Source: CAZCTC01 sp964501335 (GTDB lineage: Bacteria > Chloroflexota > Anaerolineae > B4-G1 > SLSP01). Taken from it: a stretch of DNA of 64,000 nt. The position numbers and the translations under genes were made by a program. Of the stretch, positions 15,852 through 25,558 are shown piece by piece (positions within the stretch are counted from its first letter, which is position 1; every line of letters starts with the position of its first letter). Below the pieces are notes generated by a model. It did not search any database. It was not told the origin of the DNA and was given only the letters and a program-made list of their open reading frames with translations. The stretch spans positions 19,703-83,702 of the forward strand of contig CAZCTC010000031.1 of the NCBI GenBank assembly GCA_964501335.1, written 5' to 3'.

Positions 15852-17636
15852 ATGGAAACCCATAACCGATTCACTACAGTTTGGCATCAACTTACAACCT
15901 CACGGGCAGCCGACCCTGATGAAGCGCGCCGTGAATATATGACCAAAGTGATTACTTTGTTGTTGAGCGCCGTCTCTCTGGTCTCTTCAGTGCTTTTTGG
16001 GATCGCGACGGCGATGGGGGCGATCCCTCCGGATACTTTATGGCTGACCTTATTGATGGATGTTGTCTTTCTCAGTGCCTGGGGCGTGGCTCAGGCCGGC
16101 CATTGGCGGATTGCCATCTGGTTCCCGGTAGCGATTTCCTGGGTGATTGCTTTTTACGGCGGCTATATCGGCGGCATCGATGCTCCCGGCAAGATGTTCT
16201 ATGTGCTGATGATTATTATTGTGGCGTTGTTCCAGTCACGCCGGGCCGTGTGGGGGACTTTGATCTTCAGTTTGCTTTCCTATCTGGCGATGGGAATGTT
16301 GCATGCTCTGGGGTATCTTCCTACAGCCCGCACGGCTGAAAATGCTTTTGTCAATCGTATTGTGATTGTGGCGGCCGTGATGGCGGCAATTACGGCCTTA
16401 ATTATCTTCTTTGTAGATCAGTTGCAGAATGCGCTGAACCAATCGCGCAAAAATGCTGAGGCTGCCCGTCAACAGGCAGATCAGGTGGCGATTTTCAAGG
16501 CGCTGGCTGACAATGCTCTGGATGCTTTCAGTCTGGCCGATCCCAACGGCCTGGCTACCTATTTCAACCCGGCGTTCGCTAAATTTTTTGGACAGGAAGC
16601 TCAGTCGCTGCTCGGCCAGCCTGTCGCGATTTTCGTCCCCTCCGAAGGACTTGAGGAGTTTTCCGAGATTATGAAGGAAGCGCGGGGGCATGGTTGGAGT
16701 GGGGAATTGAAATTACGGCGTCTGGATGGTGAGGTTTTCGACAGTGAGATCTCGATCTCGCCGCTGTATGATGCCGATCATCAGCTTATGGCTCTGGCGG
16801 CCGTGATCCGTGATATGACGGAGCGCAAGCTGGCCGAGGCGGAGCGGGTACGGCTGATGGCTTCGAACGCCCGGATGGAGACTGAATTAAACATCACTCG
16901 CCGCATTCAGCAGATGCTGTTGCCCGATGAGACTGAGTTGCGGGCGGTGGACGGCCTGGATATTTCCGGTTATATGCTCCCGGCTGAAGAAGTGGGCGGC
17001 GATTATTACGATGTGCTTCAACACAACGGCCGGGTGGAGATCAGCATCGGGGATGTGACCGGCCATGGATTGGAGAGCGGGGTCGTGACCCTGATGTTGC
17101 AGACGGCGGTACGGACGTTGTTGATGAGTGGGGAACGCAATCCCGCCCGTTTCCTGGGCGTGCTCAACCACATTTTGTACCACAACCTGCAACGGATGAA
17201 AGTGGATCGCAGTCTGACGCTGGCGCTGTTGAATTACGACACGGGAACGCTGCGCTTGAGCGGGCAACATGAATATTTGATCGTGATCCGGAAAGATGGG
17301 CGGGTGGAAGTAAGCAATACGATCGATCTGGGCTTTCCGTTGGGGTTGTTGGACAGTATCGACCGCTTTGTCAGCGAATTCCCGGTGGAACTGGAGCCGG
17401 GGGATGGGGTGGTGCTTTATTCCGACGGGATTACCGAGGCGCAGAATGCGCAGGGCGATTTCTACGGCCTGGAGCGGCTTTCTCATGTGGCCAGCCGGGC
17501 CTGGGCAGGGAGCGCGGAAGAAGTCAAGAGCACTATTGTTTCCGATGTGCGCGGCTTTATCGGGGATCAGGAGATTATGGATGATCTGACGCTGTTGGTT
17601 TTGAAGCAGAAAGAGGCGTTGATCCCTATTGCATAG
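15852..17636 (+). CDS. Membrane PAS-SpoIIE (PP2C-type) serine phosphatase
   Basis: 594 residues. N-terminal membrane region with about five or six helices (residues 35-195), a short coiled coil, a PAS domain (about 205-330, ending in the typical VIRDMTERKLAEAE), then a SpoIIE/PP2C-like phosphatase domain (about 360-590). Metal-binding acidic residues are visible in EVGGDYYDV, GDVTGHG, YSDGITEA and DDLTLLVLK. It would dephosphorylate a phospho-Ser STAS protein in response to a signal sensed by the membrane or PAS part; the neighbour at 15394 is the likely substrate. Start ATG 15852 follows GAGGT. It converges on the cyclase/TPR regulator with only two bases between stops and no terminator hairpin. 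Confidence 0.9.
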   Translation: METHNRFTTVWHQLTTSRAADPDEARREYMTKVITLLLSAVSLVSSVLFGIATAMGAIPPDTLWLTLLMDVVFLSAWGVAQAGHWRIAIWFPVAISWVIAFYGGYIGGIDAPGKMFYVLMIIIVALFQSRRAVWGTLIFSLLSYLAMGMLHALGYLPTARTAENAFVNRIVIVAAVMAAITALIIFFVDQLQNALNQSRKNAEAARQQADQVAIFKALADNALDAFSLADPNGLATYFNPAFAKFFGQEAQSLLGQPVAIFVPSEGLEEFSEIMKEARGHGWSGELKLRRLDGEVFDSEISISPLYDADHQLMALAAVIRDMTERKLAEAERVRLMASNARMETELNITRRIQQMLLPDETELRAVDGLDISGYMLPAEEVGGDYYDVLQHNGRVEISIGDVTGHGLESGVVTLMLQTAVRTLLMSGERNPARFLGVLNHILYHNLQRMKVDRSLTLALLNYDTGTLRLSGQHEYLIVIRKDGRVEVSNTIDLGFPLGLLDSIDRFVSEFPVELEPGDGVVLYSDGITEAQNAQGDFYGLERLSHVASRAWAGSAEEVKSTIVSDVRGFIGDQEIMDDLTLLVLKQKEALIPIA

Positions 17637-17638
17637 AT

Positions 17639-20600
17639 TTAGTCCGGTGTTGTGTTGAGTTCGCGGTGAGCGGCGACTTCTTCCAGAAAGGAGCGCCGCT
17701 CATTTTCATTTTCCAGAGTGGCGGCGCATTCCAGCAGCCGGCGTCGGCCCTGGGCCAGCAGTTCGGTGGCGCGAGGATCTCCGGCGGTCTGCAAGATCTG
17801 ATAGCAGGTGAGGTAGAGGCGGAAAGGCTCTTGCGTTCCGGCCGGGAAATCGGCCATGAGGAGCGGAATGAGCGGTGCGATTCGGGCCTGGGCCGCCTCG
17901 ATTTCTCCCCGGCGCAGGGCGATGCGGGCCAATCCGATCAGGGCATCGGCCTGATGAAGAGGGGTGGTTTCCGGGGGGGAGAGTTTTAAAACGGTCTGAT
18001 AGGCGGTCAGTGCGCTTTCTTCATCTCCCAATCCAGCCAGGGCATGGCCCAGCCAGAGTTGAGTAATTCTCCACCAGTTGGGATAGTTCCAGCGCCGGGC
18101 GATTTCCAGCGCTTGCAGGCTGTAATCATGGGCCTCCTGGTAGTTCCCTTCCTGGCAGGTCAGGCGGGCCAGCGTTTGCAATCCGATTTCTTTAAGCCGT
18201 TGAGAATTTCGGGTCCGGGCATTTTCCAGAACTGCCAGCAGGACGGAGCGGGCTTCTGTACAGATTCCCAATGTTCGATTGAGATCGGTCTGCCGGCATT
18301 GGATTAGCTGGTAATTAAATTTGTCGTGAAGTTCGGTATTGATGATTTGCAGGGCTGCAAAGATCCGCCGGGCTTCTGAGTAACGACCACAGGCATAAGC
18401 GATTTCTGCATTCCCTAACATGCCGGGGGCCTGCCCGGCCAGATGGTTCAACTCTTTTTCTTGAGCGGTGGATCGGGTGAAGAGTTCGGCAGCCCGGGAA
18501 TAATTCCTTTGGTAAAAGGCGATCCAGCCCTGATTGGTGAGGTTTTCGGCAACTCCGGCACGGTCGCGGGTTCGACTCCAGGCTCGCTGGGATTCTTCCA
18601 GGCAACGTTGGGCCTTTTCAAATTGCTCGCTTTGCGTATAGAAGGAACTCAGATTCAGGAGGACCATTCCCTGGCCGTAGCTGTCTCCGGTTTCCCGGTA
18701 GATTGTCAGGGATTGTTCCAACTGGGGGAGGATTTCATCGGGGCAACCCTGTTCCCATGAATTCAGGGCCAGTGTGTTCAATGCGGCCGCTTCTCCTGTT
18801 CGATCTCCCAGTTCGCGATGGATGCTCAAAGCCAGTTCCACGTAGGGTTGGGCTTTGACCATATATCCCTGAAATCCCCAGTTATTGCCGATATTGCGCA
18901 GAACCCAACCTTCCAGCAGCCGGCTGCCGCAGGCCTGAGCCAGTTCCAGGGCCCGGGCGCAGGGGATAAGCGCTTCTTCTTGTTGACTGCGGTACATTAA
19001 GACCCGGCCCCAGGTGAAGTACCCCCAGGCCTGCCGTTCCAGATCGTGGAGCGGTTCGGCTATCTGGATGGCCTGTTGAGAATGGGTGATGGCGGAGTCA
19101 TACTCTCCCACGATCCAGGCATAATTGGCCCGGCGAAGTTCTACTTCGGATTGTCGTTCGGGGCTTTGCAGCGCCGTGGCCAGAGCCTCCATTGTATTGA
19201 GATCCTGGAGCTGGCTGGCGCGTTCTCCTGAAAGGTTGTAAATCCGCTCGCGTATCCGGGTCAATTCGTAGCGCTCTGCGAGCTGTTCTTCTGGAATCAA
19301 GGCCAGGGCCCGGCTGTAATAGAGCGCGGCTTCGGTATTGGCAAATTGGGCGGCGGCCAGGGCGCCGGCGCGAGTCAGATAGAAGCGTGCCCGTTCATGA
19401 TCCTCGGCCCGTTCCCAATGGTGCGCCAGCAGTCCGATCAATTCATCGGTGCGGTCCGGGAAGAGCCGTTCCAACACTTCGGCGACCTGTTGGTGGAATT
19501 GCCGGCGCTCTTTTTTTAGCAGGCTGTGGTAGGCGGCTTCCTGCGTTAGCTGATGTTTGAAGATATATTCCAGTTCCGGATTTCGAGATCGTTCCCGGAT
19601 CATTTGTTGGTCCATGAGTTGATTGAGATGATGGGTGAGGTGCCGTTCTTCCCGGGCGATTTCGGCGAGGACGCGGTAGAGGAAGGAGCGGCCGATGATG
19701 GCAGCCAGTTGCAGGACATGGCGGGTCTCTAATTGCAAGCGATCGATGCGGCTCATTAAAACGCCTTGCAGGGTGTCGGGCAGGTCGATTTCTTCAACGA
19801 GGCGGGTGGCGCGCCAACAACCTGTGGCCGTGTTGTAGATAATCGTGCCGTTGTCCATCAGGGAGCGAATGATCTCTTCCATATAGAAGGGATTGCCTTC
19901 GGTGTGACGCAGGATCCTTTCCCGCAGTTCTGCGGGCAGTTCTTCTACCTGGAGCAGGTTTCCGATCAGTTGATCGCTTTCGGTGCTGGAGAGAGGGTCC
20001 AACCATGCTTCGTGATGGCAGGCCGCATATTGGGTGGCGGCGATTTCGCGTAGATTCCAACAGCCGTGTTCGCGTTCCGGGCGCAGGATGGCGATGATCA
20101 GCAAAGGCACTTCCTGGGTCAGAGCGAAAATCTGTTCCAGCAGGGCCAGGGAGGTGGAATCGGCCCAGTGGAGGTCTTCGCCTATAATGACGAGGGGCTT
20201 GTGGTGGGCCATTTCCCGGATCAGTGTTTCTATGGCCAGGAAAGTGCCAGATTGGAGCGTTTCTCCGTTAATTCCTTTCAGCCGGGCGGCACTTTCGTTA
20301 TCCAACGGCAGGGAGAGCAGTCGGGCCAGATAGGGATAGATTTTCTCGCGGTATTCCGGGCCGAGGGTATCGATATGAGCCAGGAGCGACTGTTGTACCG
20401 TTTCGATCGGGTCGTCGGCCGTACGTCCCAGAAGGGCCCGTATGATATCGAGCCAGGGAAGATAGGCGATGGTGCCTCCATAGGAAAGACAGCGGCCTTC
20501 CAACCAGGTCAGATTGGTTTGTGAAGCCTGGTGGACTTCGGCGATGAGGCGTGATTTGCCCAGGCCGGCTTCTCCGACGATGGTGACAATGCCGCCGGTG

Positions 20601-21400
20601 CCCTTTTGCAGGTCAAGGATAGCCTGATTCAAAATATTAAAGGGGATTTGGCGACCGATCAAGGGGGAGGTCAGGCCCGTGATGCCGCGCAGGCTACCGG
20701 GGGTGGTTTTAAGGCCGATAAGGCGGTGGGCCGGGAGTGGTTCGGATTTGCCTTTGAGCGAAAGTGGGGGGAGGGCTTCGAATTCAAAGAGCGGAGCGGT
20801 GAGCCGATAGGTGTCGGGGCCGACCAGGATTTCGCCGCGCTGGGAGGCATCTTCCAGCCGGGAGGCGACATTGACGGCATCGCCCATCACAGAGTATTCC
20901 TGGCGTTCCCGGGTGCCGAGGCCGCCGGCGACGACGAGGCCGGTATTGATGCCGAAATGCAGGCCGAGGTTGAGTTGATAGCTGGTGTTGAATTCACGAA
21001 GGCTGTCCATCATTTCCAGGGCGGTACGCAGGGCACGTTCCGGATCGTTTTCATGGGCCAGGGGAGCTCCGAAGAGGGCCATAATTCCGTCTCCGATGAA
21101 TTTATCTACCGACCCACCATACTTCTTTATCACGGGGACGAGTTGTTCAAAACAGGTATTCATCAAGTCGCGGATGGTTTCCGGATCGAGGGTTTCGGAA
21201 AGGGCCGTAAAGCCGGAAATATCGGCAAACATGACGGTGACGAATTTGCGTTCGGCATGCAGAGAGGGGCGCGTTTGATCCAGGCTTTCCAGCCGGGCCC
21301 GTAAGGGGGCGATGGCAGCGGCGACAACGGCATCTCCCAGGATGGCACGTTGGCTTTCCAGCAGGGCAATGGTCTGTTGTAATTGCTCGCGTTCTGTCAT
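17639..21400 (-). CDS. Adenylate cyclase domain/AAA ATPase/TPR regulator
   Basis: 1253 residues. A short coiled coil is followed by a class III cyclase domain (about residues 45-225) with VMFADISGFTALS and KFIGDGIMALFG, so both metal Asp residues are present. Then a STAND/AAA ATPase with Walker A GEAGLGKS near residue 275 and LVIIGEDLHWAD near 403, and about 15 TPR-like helical pairs in the C-terminal half. Unlike the two tandem genes at 1-7708 it has only one cyclase domain, better conserved. Start ATG 21400 has AAAGGGG upstream; a TTG five codons earlier is less likely. It may make cAMP or sense nucleotide in a TPR-controlled way. Sequence similarity to the tandem pair is at domain level only. 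Confidence 0.9.
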   Translation of the reverse strand: MTEREQLQQTIALLESQRAILGDAVVAAAIAPLRARLESLDQTRPSLHAERKFVTVMFADISGFTALSETLDPETIRDLMNTCFEQLVPVIKKYGGSVDKFIGDGIMALFGAPLAHENDPERALRTALEMMDSLREFNTSYQLNLGLHFGINTGLVVAGGLGTRERQEYSVMGDAVNVASRLEDASQRGEILVGPDTYRLTAPLFEFEALPPLSLKGKSEPLPAHRLIGLKTTPGSLRGITGLTSPLIGRQIPFNILNQAILDLQKGTGGIVTIVGEAGLGKSRLIAEVHQASQTNLTWLEGRCLSYGGTIAYLPWLDIIRALLGRTADDPIETVQQSLLAHIDTLGPEYREKIYPYLARLLSLPLDNESAARLKGINGETLQSGTFLAIETLIREMAHHKPLVIIGEDLHWADSTSLALLEQIFALTQEVPLLIIAILRPEREHGCWNLREIAATQYAACHHEAWLDPLSSTESDQLIGNLLQVEELPAELRERILRHTEGNPFYMEEIIRSLMDNGTIIYNTATGCWRATRLVEEIDLPDTLQGVLMSRIDRLQLETRHVLQLAAIIGRSFLYRVLAEIAREERHLTHHLNQLMDQQMIRERSRNPELEYIFKHQLTQEAAYHSLLKKERRQFHQQVAEVLERLFPDRTDELIGLLAHHWERAEDHERARFYLTRAGALAAAQFANTEAALYYSRALALIPEEQLAERYELTRIRERIYNLSGERASQLQDLNTMEALATALQSPERQSEVELRRANYAWIVGEYDSAITHSQQAIQIAEPLHDLERQAWGYFTWGRVLMYRSQQEEALIPCARALELAQACGSRLLEGWVLRNIGNNWGFQGYMVKAQPYVELALSIHRELGDRTGEAAALNTLALNSWEQGCPDEILPQLEQSLTIYRETGDSYGQGMVLLNLSSFYTQSEQFEKAQRCLEESQRAWSRTRDRAGVAENLTNQGWIAFYQRNYSRAAELFTRSTAQEKELNHLAGQAPGMLGNAEIAYACGRYSEARRIFAALQIINTELHDKFNYQLIQCRQTDLNRTLGICTEARSVLLAVLENARTRNSQRLKEIGLQTLARLTCQEGNYQEAHDYSLQALEIARRWNYPNWWRITQLWLGHALAGLGDEESALTAYQTVLKLSPPETTPLHQADALIGLARIALRRGEIEAAQARIAPLIPLLMADFPAGTQEPFRLYLTCYQILQTAGDPRATELLAQGRRRLLECAATLENENERRSFLEEVAAHRELNTTPD

Positions 21401-21461
21401 TTTTCCCCTTTGCAACGATGGCGCTAAGCTAAGTATAACCTCAGCCGGGCTAAGGGCAATC

Positions 21462-21847
21462 GACCGGGGCGGTCAGTCTGGAAAACACCCTGTTTGGGGC
21501 GGCTTTCTGAAGCCGCCCCAAACAGGAATAAAAATAACTCTCTCCCCCTCATATCCCCCCTTCCCCCCCTTTTCTCCCGCAAGCGGGCGAAAAGGGGGGA
21601 ATATTAACTGCATTTTGGGCGCGCTGCAAAGCAGCGCGCCCAAAATGCTTAGTGATTCCCCCTTCCCTTGGGGGAAAGGGGGGCAAGGGGAATTAAAAAG
21701 CGCCCTTTGGCAATTTTATTGGGCGACCACGGTTCCCTGTAGACCCACCCTCCTATCCTGCGCGTCGCTTTTTACCAGGAAAGCACTGATTGCGGGGCGT
21801 AAAAAACTGTTTTTAATCTATGCTAATGAATAACTGCACAGGTCGAG
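21462..21847 (+). repeat. Composite palindromic element with several nested hairpins
   Basis: Fills most of the 529-base gap 21401-21929. Hairpin 21489-21526 (17-bp arms, loop TCTG) is followed by AAATAACTCTCTCC. A CCCCCCTTTTCTCCCGC/GCGGGCGAAAAGGGGGG palindrome and a second perfect hairpin 21610-21648 (18-bp arms, loop AAA) are inserted before the family's right flank (GCGCGTCGC...GCGGGGCGTAA...CTGTTTTTAATCTATGC, ending near CACAGGTCGAGG). Confidence 0.85.
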
Positions 21848-21892
21848 GGCAATTTAGGAGCATTTGAGGGATTTAGCCTATCTCTCAGGATA

Positions 21893-21901
21893 TGCTACAA
21901 T
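21893..21901 (+). promoter_or_regulatory. Putative extended -10 promoter (TGCTACAAT)
   Basis: TG one base upstream of TACAAT, 28 bases before ATG 21930. No clear -35. It supports the choice of 21930 as the start, because a TTG start at 21864 would lie upstream of this promoter. Confidence 0.4.
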
Positions 21902-21929
21902 AGTTTCAGATTTAGCGGATAGCATTTTC

Positions 21930-23747
21930 ATGGATGGAAACACGGATACCATGCCCAGGCCTGAAATTCTGATCGTCGATGACAAACCAGAAAACCTCTA
22001 TTCTCTGGAAAAATTGTTGCGCCGGTTGGATGTGGAAGTTGTGCAGGCCTCCTCGGGGATGGAAGCGTTGGGGCTGGTTTTAGACCACGAATTTTTCTGT
22101 GCCGTCATCGATGTGCAGATGCCTGAGATGGACGGCTATGAACTGGTCGAACTGTTGCGGGGTAATGAGAGTACCGCCCTGCTGCCGGTGATCTTCGTCA
22201 GTGCGATCTTCTCGGATGAATATCATCATCGTCGGGCCTATGATGCTGGGGCGGTGGATTTTATCAGCAAGCCCTTTGTCCCCGAGATTTTGCTCAGCAA
22301 GATCCGCGTTTTCCTTGAGTTGTATTCCCGGCAAAATCAGCTTCGGGAAGTTGTGACCCGGTTTGATCAGGCCAACCAGGCGCTTTCCCGGCATGCATTG
22401 CAATTGCAGATTGGCGCGCAGGTCAGCGGGCAGATCACCTCAATTTTATCCCTCGATACTTTATTAGATGAAGTGGCCCGGCTTATTCAGACCCGTTTTG
22501 ATTATTATTTTGTAGGGATCTGGTTGCTGGATGAGACCCGGGAGCATGTGGTGTTGATGGTAGGTCAGGGGAAAGATCTTTCCCGAGGATTGCCGTTAGG
22601 CTATCCGCTGGCGGTGGACTCACCTGTCGGGATTATTTCCTGGGTCTGTCGCCATACCCGGAGTTATCTGGCGAATGATGTCCGCCAGGATAAGCTTTTT
22701 ATGCCGACGGATAATCTGCCCGATACGGCCGCCGAATTGACCCTGCCTTTGTTGTTCAGTGATCAGTTGCTGGGCGTGTTGGATATTCAAAGCGATGAGA
22801 TTCAGATTTTTAACGATGAGGATCAGGCGGTTTTTTTGAATCTGGCCGGGCAGATTGCCGTGGCGATTCGTAATGCTCAACTTTATGCCGAAGTGACCCA
22901 ATTCAGCCATTCCCTGGAAGCTAAGGTGCGGGAACGTACCGCCGAGCTGGAAACGGCCTATGAGCGGTTGGAGATGCTGGATCGAAATAAATCGAACTTT
23001 ATTGCTGTGGTTTCTCATGAATTGCGTACGCCCTTGACGCTGGTGAAGGGGTTCAGCCATATGATGCTTAAGGGTAGCTGTGTGCAAAATGATCCGGTTA
23101 CCCGGCAGCAGGTGGAAGGGATTGTCTCCGGCGCCGAGCGGATGCATGAGATCGTCAACAGTATGCTGGATATGGTGAAGATCGACAGCAGCACACTGGA
23201 GCTGTCGCTGTCGATGGTGGCGATCGAGCCTCTTTTCAAGGCCTTGATAAAGAATTTGGGGGTGGTTTTGGTGGAGCGCAATCAGACCTTGGAGATGGCA
23301 GATTTGACGCCGTTGGCTGAGATTCAGGCTGATCGGGAAGCTTTGCGCAAGGTCTTCGATCATTTGTTGCATAATGCGATTAAATATACTCCTGATGGGG
23401 GACGAATTACTGTTTCCGGCCGCCGGTTGAGTATGAAAGAGTCTGGCCCGGTTTCCAGTGAGTTTGTGGAAGTTATCATCGCCGATACGGGCATCGGTGT
23501 TGCCCGTGAGGTGCAGGAACTGATTTTTACAAAGTTTTATCGGGTGGGGGATGTAGCCTTGCATTCTTCGGGAAAGACCAAATTTATGGGAGGCGGGCCG
23601 GGGTTAGGCTTGGCCATTGCCCGGGGGATTGTTCAGGCGCATGGGGGCCGCATCTGGGTGGAAAGTTCCGGATATGATGAGACGACTTTCCCCGGCAGCC
23701 AGTTTCACGTTCTCTTGCCCGTGACTGCTTCGGGAAATCGTTTGTAA
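21930..23747 (+). CDS. Response regulator-GAF-histidine kinase
   Basis: 605 residues, soluble. Receiver domain at the N-terminus (about 12-130; ILIVDDKPENL, phosphoacceptor Asp in CAVIDVQMPEMDG, Lys in ISKPF), a GAF domain (about 185-330), a coiled coil, then a HisKA domain with His in IAVVSHELRTPLTL and a HATPase_c domain (NAIKYTPDGG, IADTGIGV, GPGLGLAIA). A kinase with its receiver in front, rather than behind, fits a cytoplasmic relay protein controlled by phosphorylation and by a small ligand at GAF. Start ATG 21930 is preferred because an extended -10 lies just upstream; an in-frame TTG at 21864 with AGGAG is the alternative. A longer paralogue with two GAF domains is at 43448. Confidence 0.9.
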   Translation: MDGNTDTMPRPEILIVDDKPENLYSLEKLLRRLDVEVVQASSGMEALGLVLDHEFFCAVIDVQMPEMDGYELVELLRGNESTALLPVIFVSAIFSDEYHHRRAYDAGAVDFISKPFVPEILLSKIRVFLELYSRQNQLREVVTRFDQANQALSRHALQLQIGAQVSGQITSILSLDTLLDEVARLIQTRFDYYFVGIWLLDETREHVVLMVGQGKDLSRGLPLGYPLAVDSPVGIISWVCRHTRSYLANDVRQDKLFMPTDNLPDTAAELTLPLLFSDQLLGVLDIQSDEIQIFNDEDQAVFLNLAGQIAVAIRNAQLYAEVTQFSHSLEAKVRERTAELETAYERLEMLDRNKSNFIAVVSHELRTPLTLVKGFSHMMLKGSCVQNDPVTRQQVEGIVSGAERMHEIVNSMLDMVKIDSSTLELSLSMVAIEPLFKALIKNLGVVLVERNQTLEMADLTPLAEIQADREALRKVFDHLLHNAIKYTPDGGRITVSGRRLSMKESGPVSSEFVEVIIADTGIGVAREVQELIFTKFYRVGDVALHSSGKTKFMGGGPGLGLAIARGIVQAHGGRIWVESSGYDETTFPGSQFHVLLPVTASGNRL

Positions 23748-23843
23748 GAATTATATCCTTTTTGTAATTGACCCTGGAGGGGGTTTGGTTTTACCTTGAG
23801 GGAGAACGTTAATCCACAAGGCTATCGGGTCAATTTAGCTTTT

Positions 23844-23879
23844 ATCGTCGCCTGCCGGGTCAGCCCGGCAGGCGACGAT
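23844..23879 (+). terminator. Perfect hairpin between the kinase and an unknown gene
   Basis: 16-bp arms ATCGTCGCCTGCCGGG and its complement with loop TCAG; total 36 bases, the same geometry as the dispersed palindromes, but the usual flanks are missing. No T-run follows. It may be a terminator or a stripped-down family member. Confidence 0.6.
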
Positions 23880-23931
23880 CCTTGTTAACGGATTGGATGA
23901 ATATTTACTTTAGGAAAGGGTGGGGGGTGCC

Positions 23932-24501
23932 ATGGGATTGGAAAGTTACGTGATCCATCTTTTGCCGGATGGCGTGGAACCGGTGCCTCTGGATGCAGGG
24001 GATGGGGTGATTGCAACGGGCTTTCGCGGCAAGAGTGGAATCGGAACGCAGGATCTCATAGATCGGGTAGAAGTTACCCTGATGAGCAATCTCATCCCGG
24101 TGCGGCGGTTACGTCCTGAACATCGTTTGATCGCCGACGGTGTGATTGAAATGATGTTGGGCGATGACGGCGGCTATTTTCGACGGGCTACCCTGGTGGG
24201 CTGTTTTTCCTGGTATGACGAAGGGTTGCCGCTTTGTTATCGGATTGCCTGTGCGGTGAACAACTCTATCGGCGTTCGAGTTTACCATCAGGCGGCGGGG
24301 TTCTTTTCCCTGGCGGGAGAGGATGAATTTTGCCGGGTTGTCCGTGAACTCTATCGACGGAAATACTACGACTTTATACGGACCTTTGGAAATGTAAAGG
24401 CGAAAACCCTTCCGGATCAAAGTTTCTATGATTTTTATCGTCGTTCCAATGGCGGCGGGTGGGGGATTGTAGAGACGATTAAGGGGTGGTTTAAGCGTTA
24501 A
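23932..24501 (+). CDS. Unknown protein, 189 residues
   Basis: I do not recognise the family. The protein is soluble and mixed alpha/beta, with no signal peptide or membrane segment. Notable parts are GDGVIATGFRGKSGIG near the N-terminus, PVRRLRPEHRLIADGVIEMM, a Cys/aromatic stretch VGCFSWYDEGLPLCYRIACAV, and a basic C-terminus ending in WFKR. Start ATG 23932 is chosen for the purine-rich GAAAGGGTGGGGGG ahead of it; an in-frame GTG lies four codons upstream. It is followed by a hairpin element. It has normal codon use for the window and is probably a real gene. Confidence 0.65.
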   Translation: MGLESYVIHLLPDGVEPVPLDAGDGVIATGFRGKSGIGTQDLIDRVEVTLMSNLIPVRRLRPEHRLIADGVIEMMLGDDGGYFRRATLVGCFSWYDEGLPLCYRIACAVNNSIGVRVYHQAAGFFSLAGEDEFCRVVRELYRRKYYDFIRTFGNVKAKTLPDQSFYDFYRRSNGGGWGIVETIKGWFKR

Positions 24502-24520
24502 AGGTTCGGGAATTTCCTGC

Positions 24521-24618
24521 TGGTTTCATGTTATCGCGCGCCCTGTATGGCGCGCGATAACATAAATAGGGGTTTTTCTTTCTCTTGTTTTCCGGGCTTA
24601 CCGCACAGGTCGAGATTT
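24521..24618 (+). repeat. Composite palindromic element, TATCGCGCGCC stem type
   Basis: Hairpin 24528-24563 with 15-bp arms and loop CTGTAT, followed by a T-rich stretch and CGGGCTTACCGCACAGGTCG, the outer end seen also near 29840 and 21834. Lies between two convergent genes and may terminate both. Confidence 0.8.
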
Positions 24619-24634
24619 TTTTGTGTTTTCCGGG

Positions 24635-25321
24635 CTAATTGCCGGGGCGGCGGATTCCCAGATGTTGCGGACAGACTTTCCGGCAGGTGAAGCATTTGAT
24701 CCGCCATTCACCGCCGTCTTTTTCTCCAAAAGCATGATTCCAGCAGCGCAGTTGATCCATGGAGACGCCGTCCAGGGCCTGGATCGGGCAGGATTTCAGG
24801 CAGAGGGAACAGCCCGGCGGGCAGACTTCATAGCTTGCCAGCGGGTCCGGTTCCAGGACGGCTGAAGTTACTACGGCCCCCAGCCAGATCATATTGCCGT
24901 AGCGGTCATTGACCAGCAAGGTGTTTTTGCCGATTTTCCCCAGACCGGCCAGTGCGGCCGCATGTTTGAGCGAGATAATTCCCCGATGTTTTTGAGTTTC
25001 GGCATCCCATTCCGTCGGTCCGATGGCGCCGGTCGGCAGGGCCTGGGCGCCTTGTTCTTCAATCCAGCCGGCGAGTTGGACCGTCATGTGATCCATGGTG
25101 CGGGTCAGGTCGTTGCGGACGGTGGTGTAAGGAATGGTCGAGCCGGCGTTCAGGGTGCTGGTGAGGAACCGGCCGGCTACGACGATCACGGATTGGCAGT
25201 CGGAAAGGGTATCTCGGGGATGAAAGCCTTGGGGGGCTTCCTGGAAGCGATCGACGGGGGCGATGCCGCAGAGTATGGCGCCCAGGTTGAGGGCGGTTTT
25301 TTTGACGCTGATGGAGTTCAT
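24635..25321 (-). CDS. Epoxyqueuosine-reductase-like 4Fe-4S protein (short form)
   Basis: 228 residues. The N-terminal half resembles the cobalamin-interacting fold of QueG-like proteins (ALNLGAILCGIAPVDRF, SVIVVAGRFL). The C-terminal part has a ferredoxin motif CPPGCSLCLKSCP and a second Cys group in CFTCRKVCP, enough for two 4Fe-4S clusters. It is much shorter than QueG, so it is more likely one of the related reductases of unknown substrate. Start ATG 25321 follows GGAGGA; upstream codons to 25414 lack a site. Cytoplasmic. Family of fold is fairly sure; queuosine synthesis itself is not claimed. Confidence 0.78.
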   Translation of the reverse strand: MNSISVKKTALNLGAILCGIAPVDRFQEAPQGFHPRDTLSDCQSVIVVAGRFLTSTLNAGSTIPYTTVRNDLTRTMDHMTVQLAGWIEEQGAQALPTGAIGPTEWDAETQKHRGIISLKHAAALAGLGKIGKNTLLVNDRYGNMIWLGAVVTSAVLEPDPLASYEVCPPGCSLCLKSCPIQALDGVSMDQLRCWNHAFGEKDGGEWRIKCFTCRKVCPQHLGIRRPGN

Positions 25322-25558
25322 GGTTTGTTCCTCCAGGTAGATTTGCGTCAATTTTAGAACTAACGTTCTTCCTGTCAAGTGATATAACTTGTTTAGGGGT
25401 GCTGCTTTTTGCATAGCTTTCTGTTTTGAAAATAGCCTGACTCAGGGTGCGACGCACTTTCTATCCATAAAACCGTCGATTCAAACGGCTCAACCTGAAG
25501 GCAAGATTTCTGTTCTTGCAAGATCATAGTGCGTTGCACCTCTTTGAGAAATCTCCCT

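Noticed and set aside
18566..18585. tRNA T-arm-like string (GGGTTCGACTCC)
   Set aside because: It lies inside the cyclase/ATPase/TPR coding region, and no acceptor stem, D-arm or anticodon arm can be formed around it.
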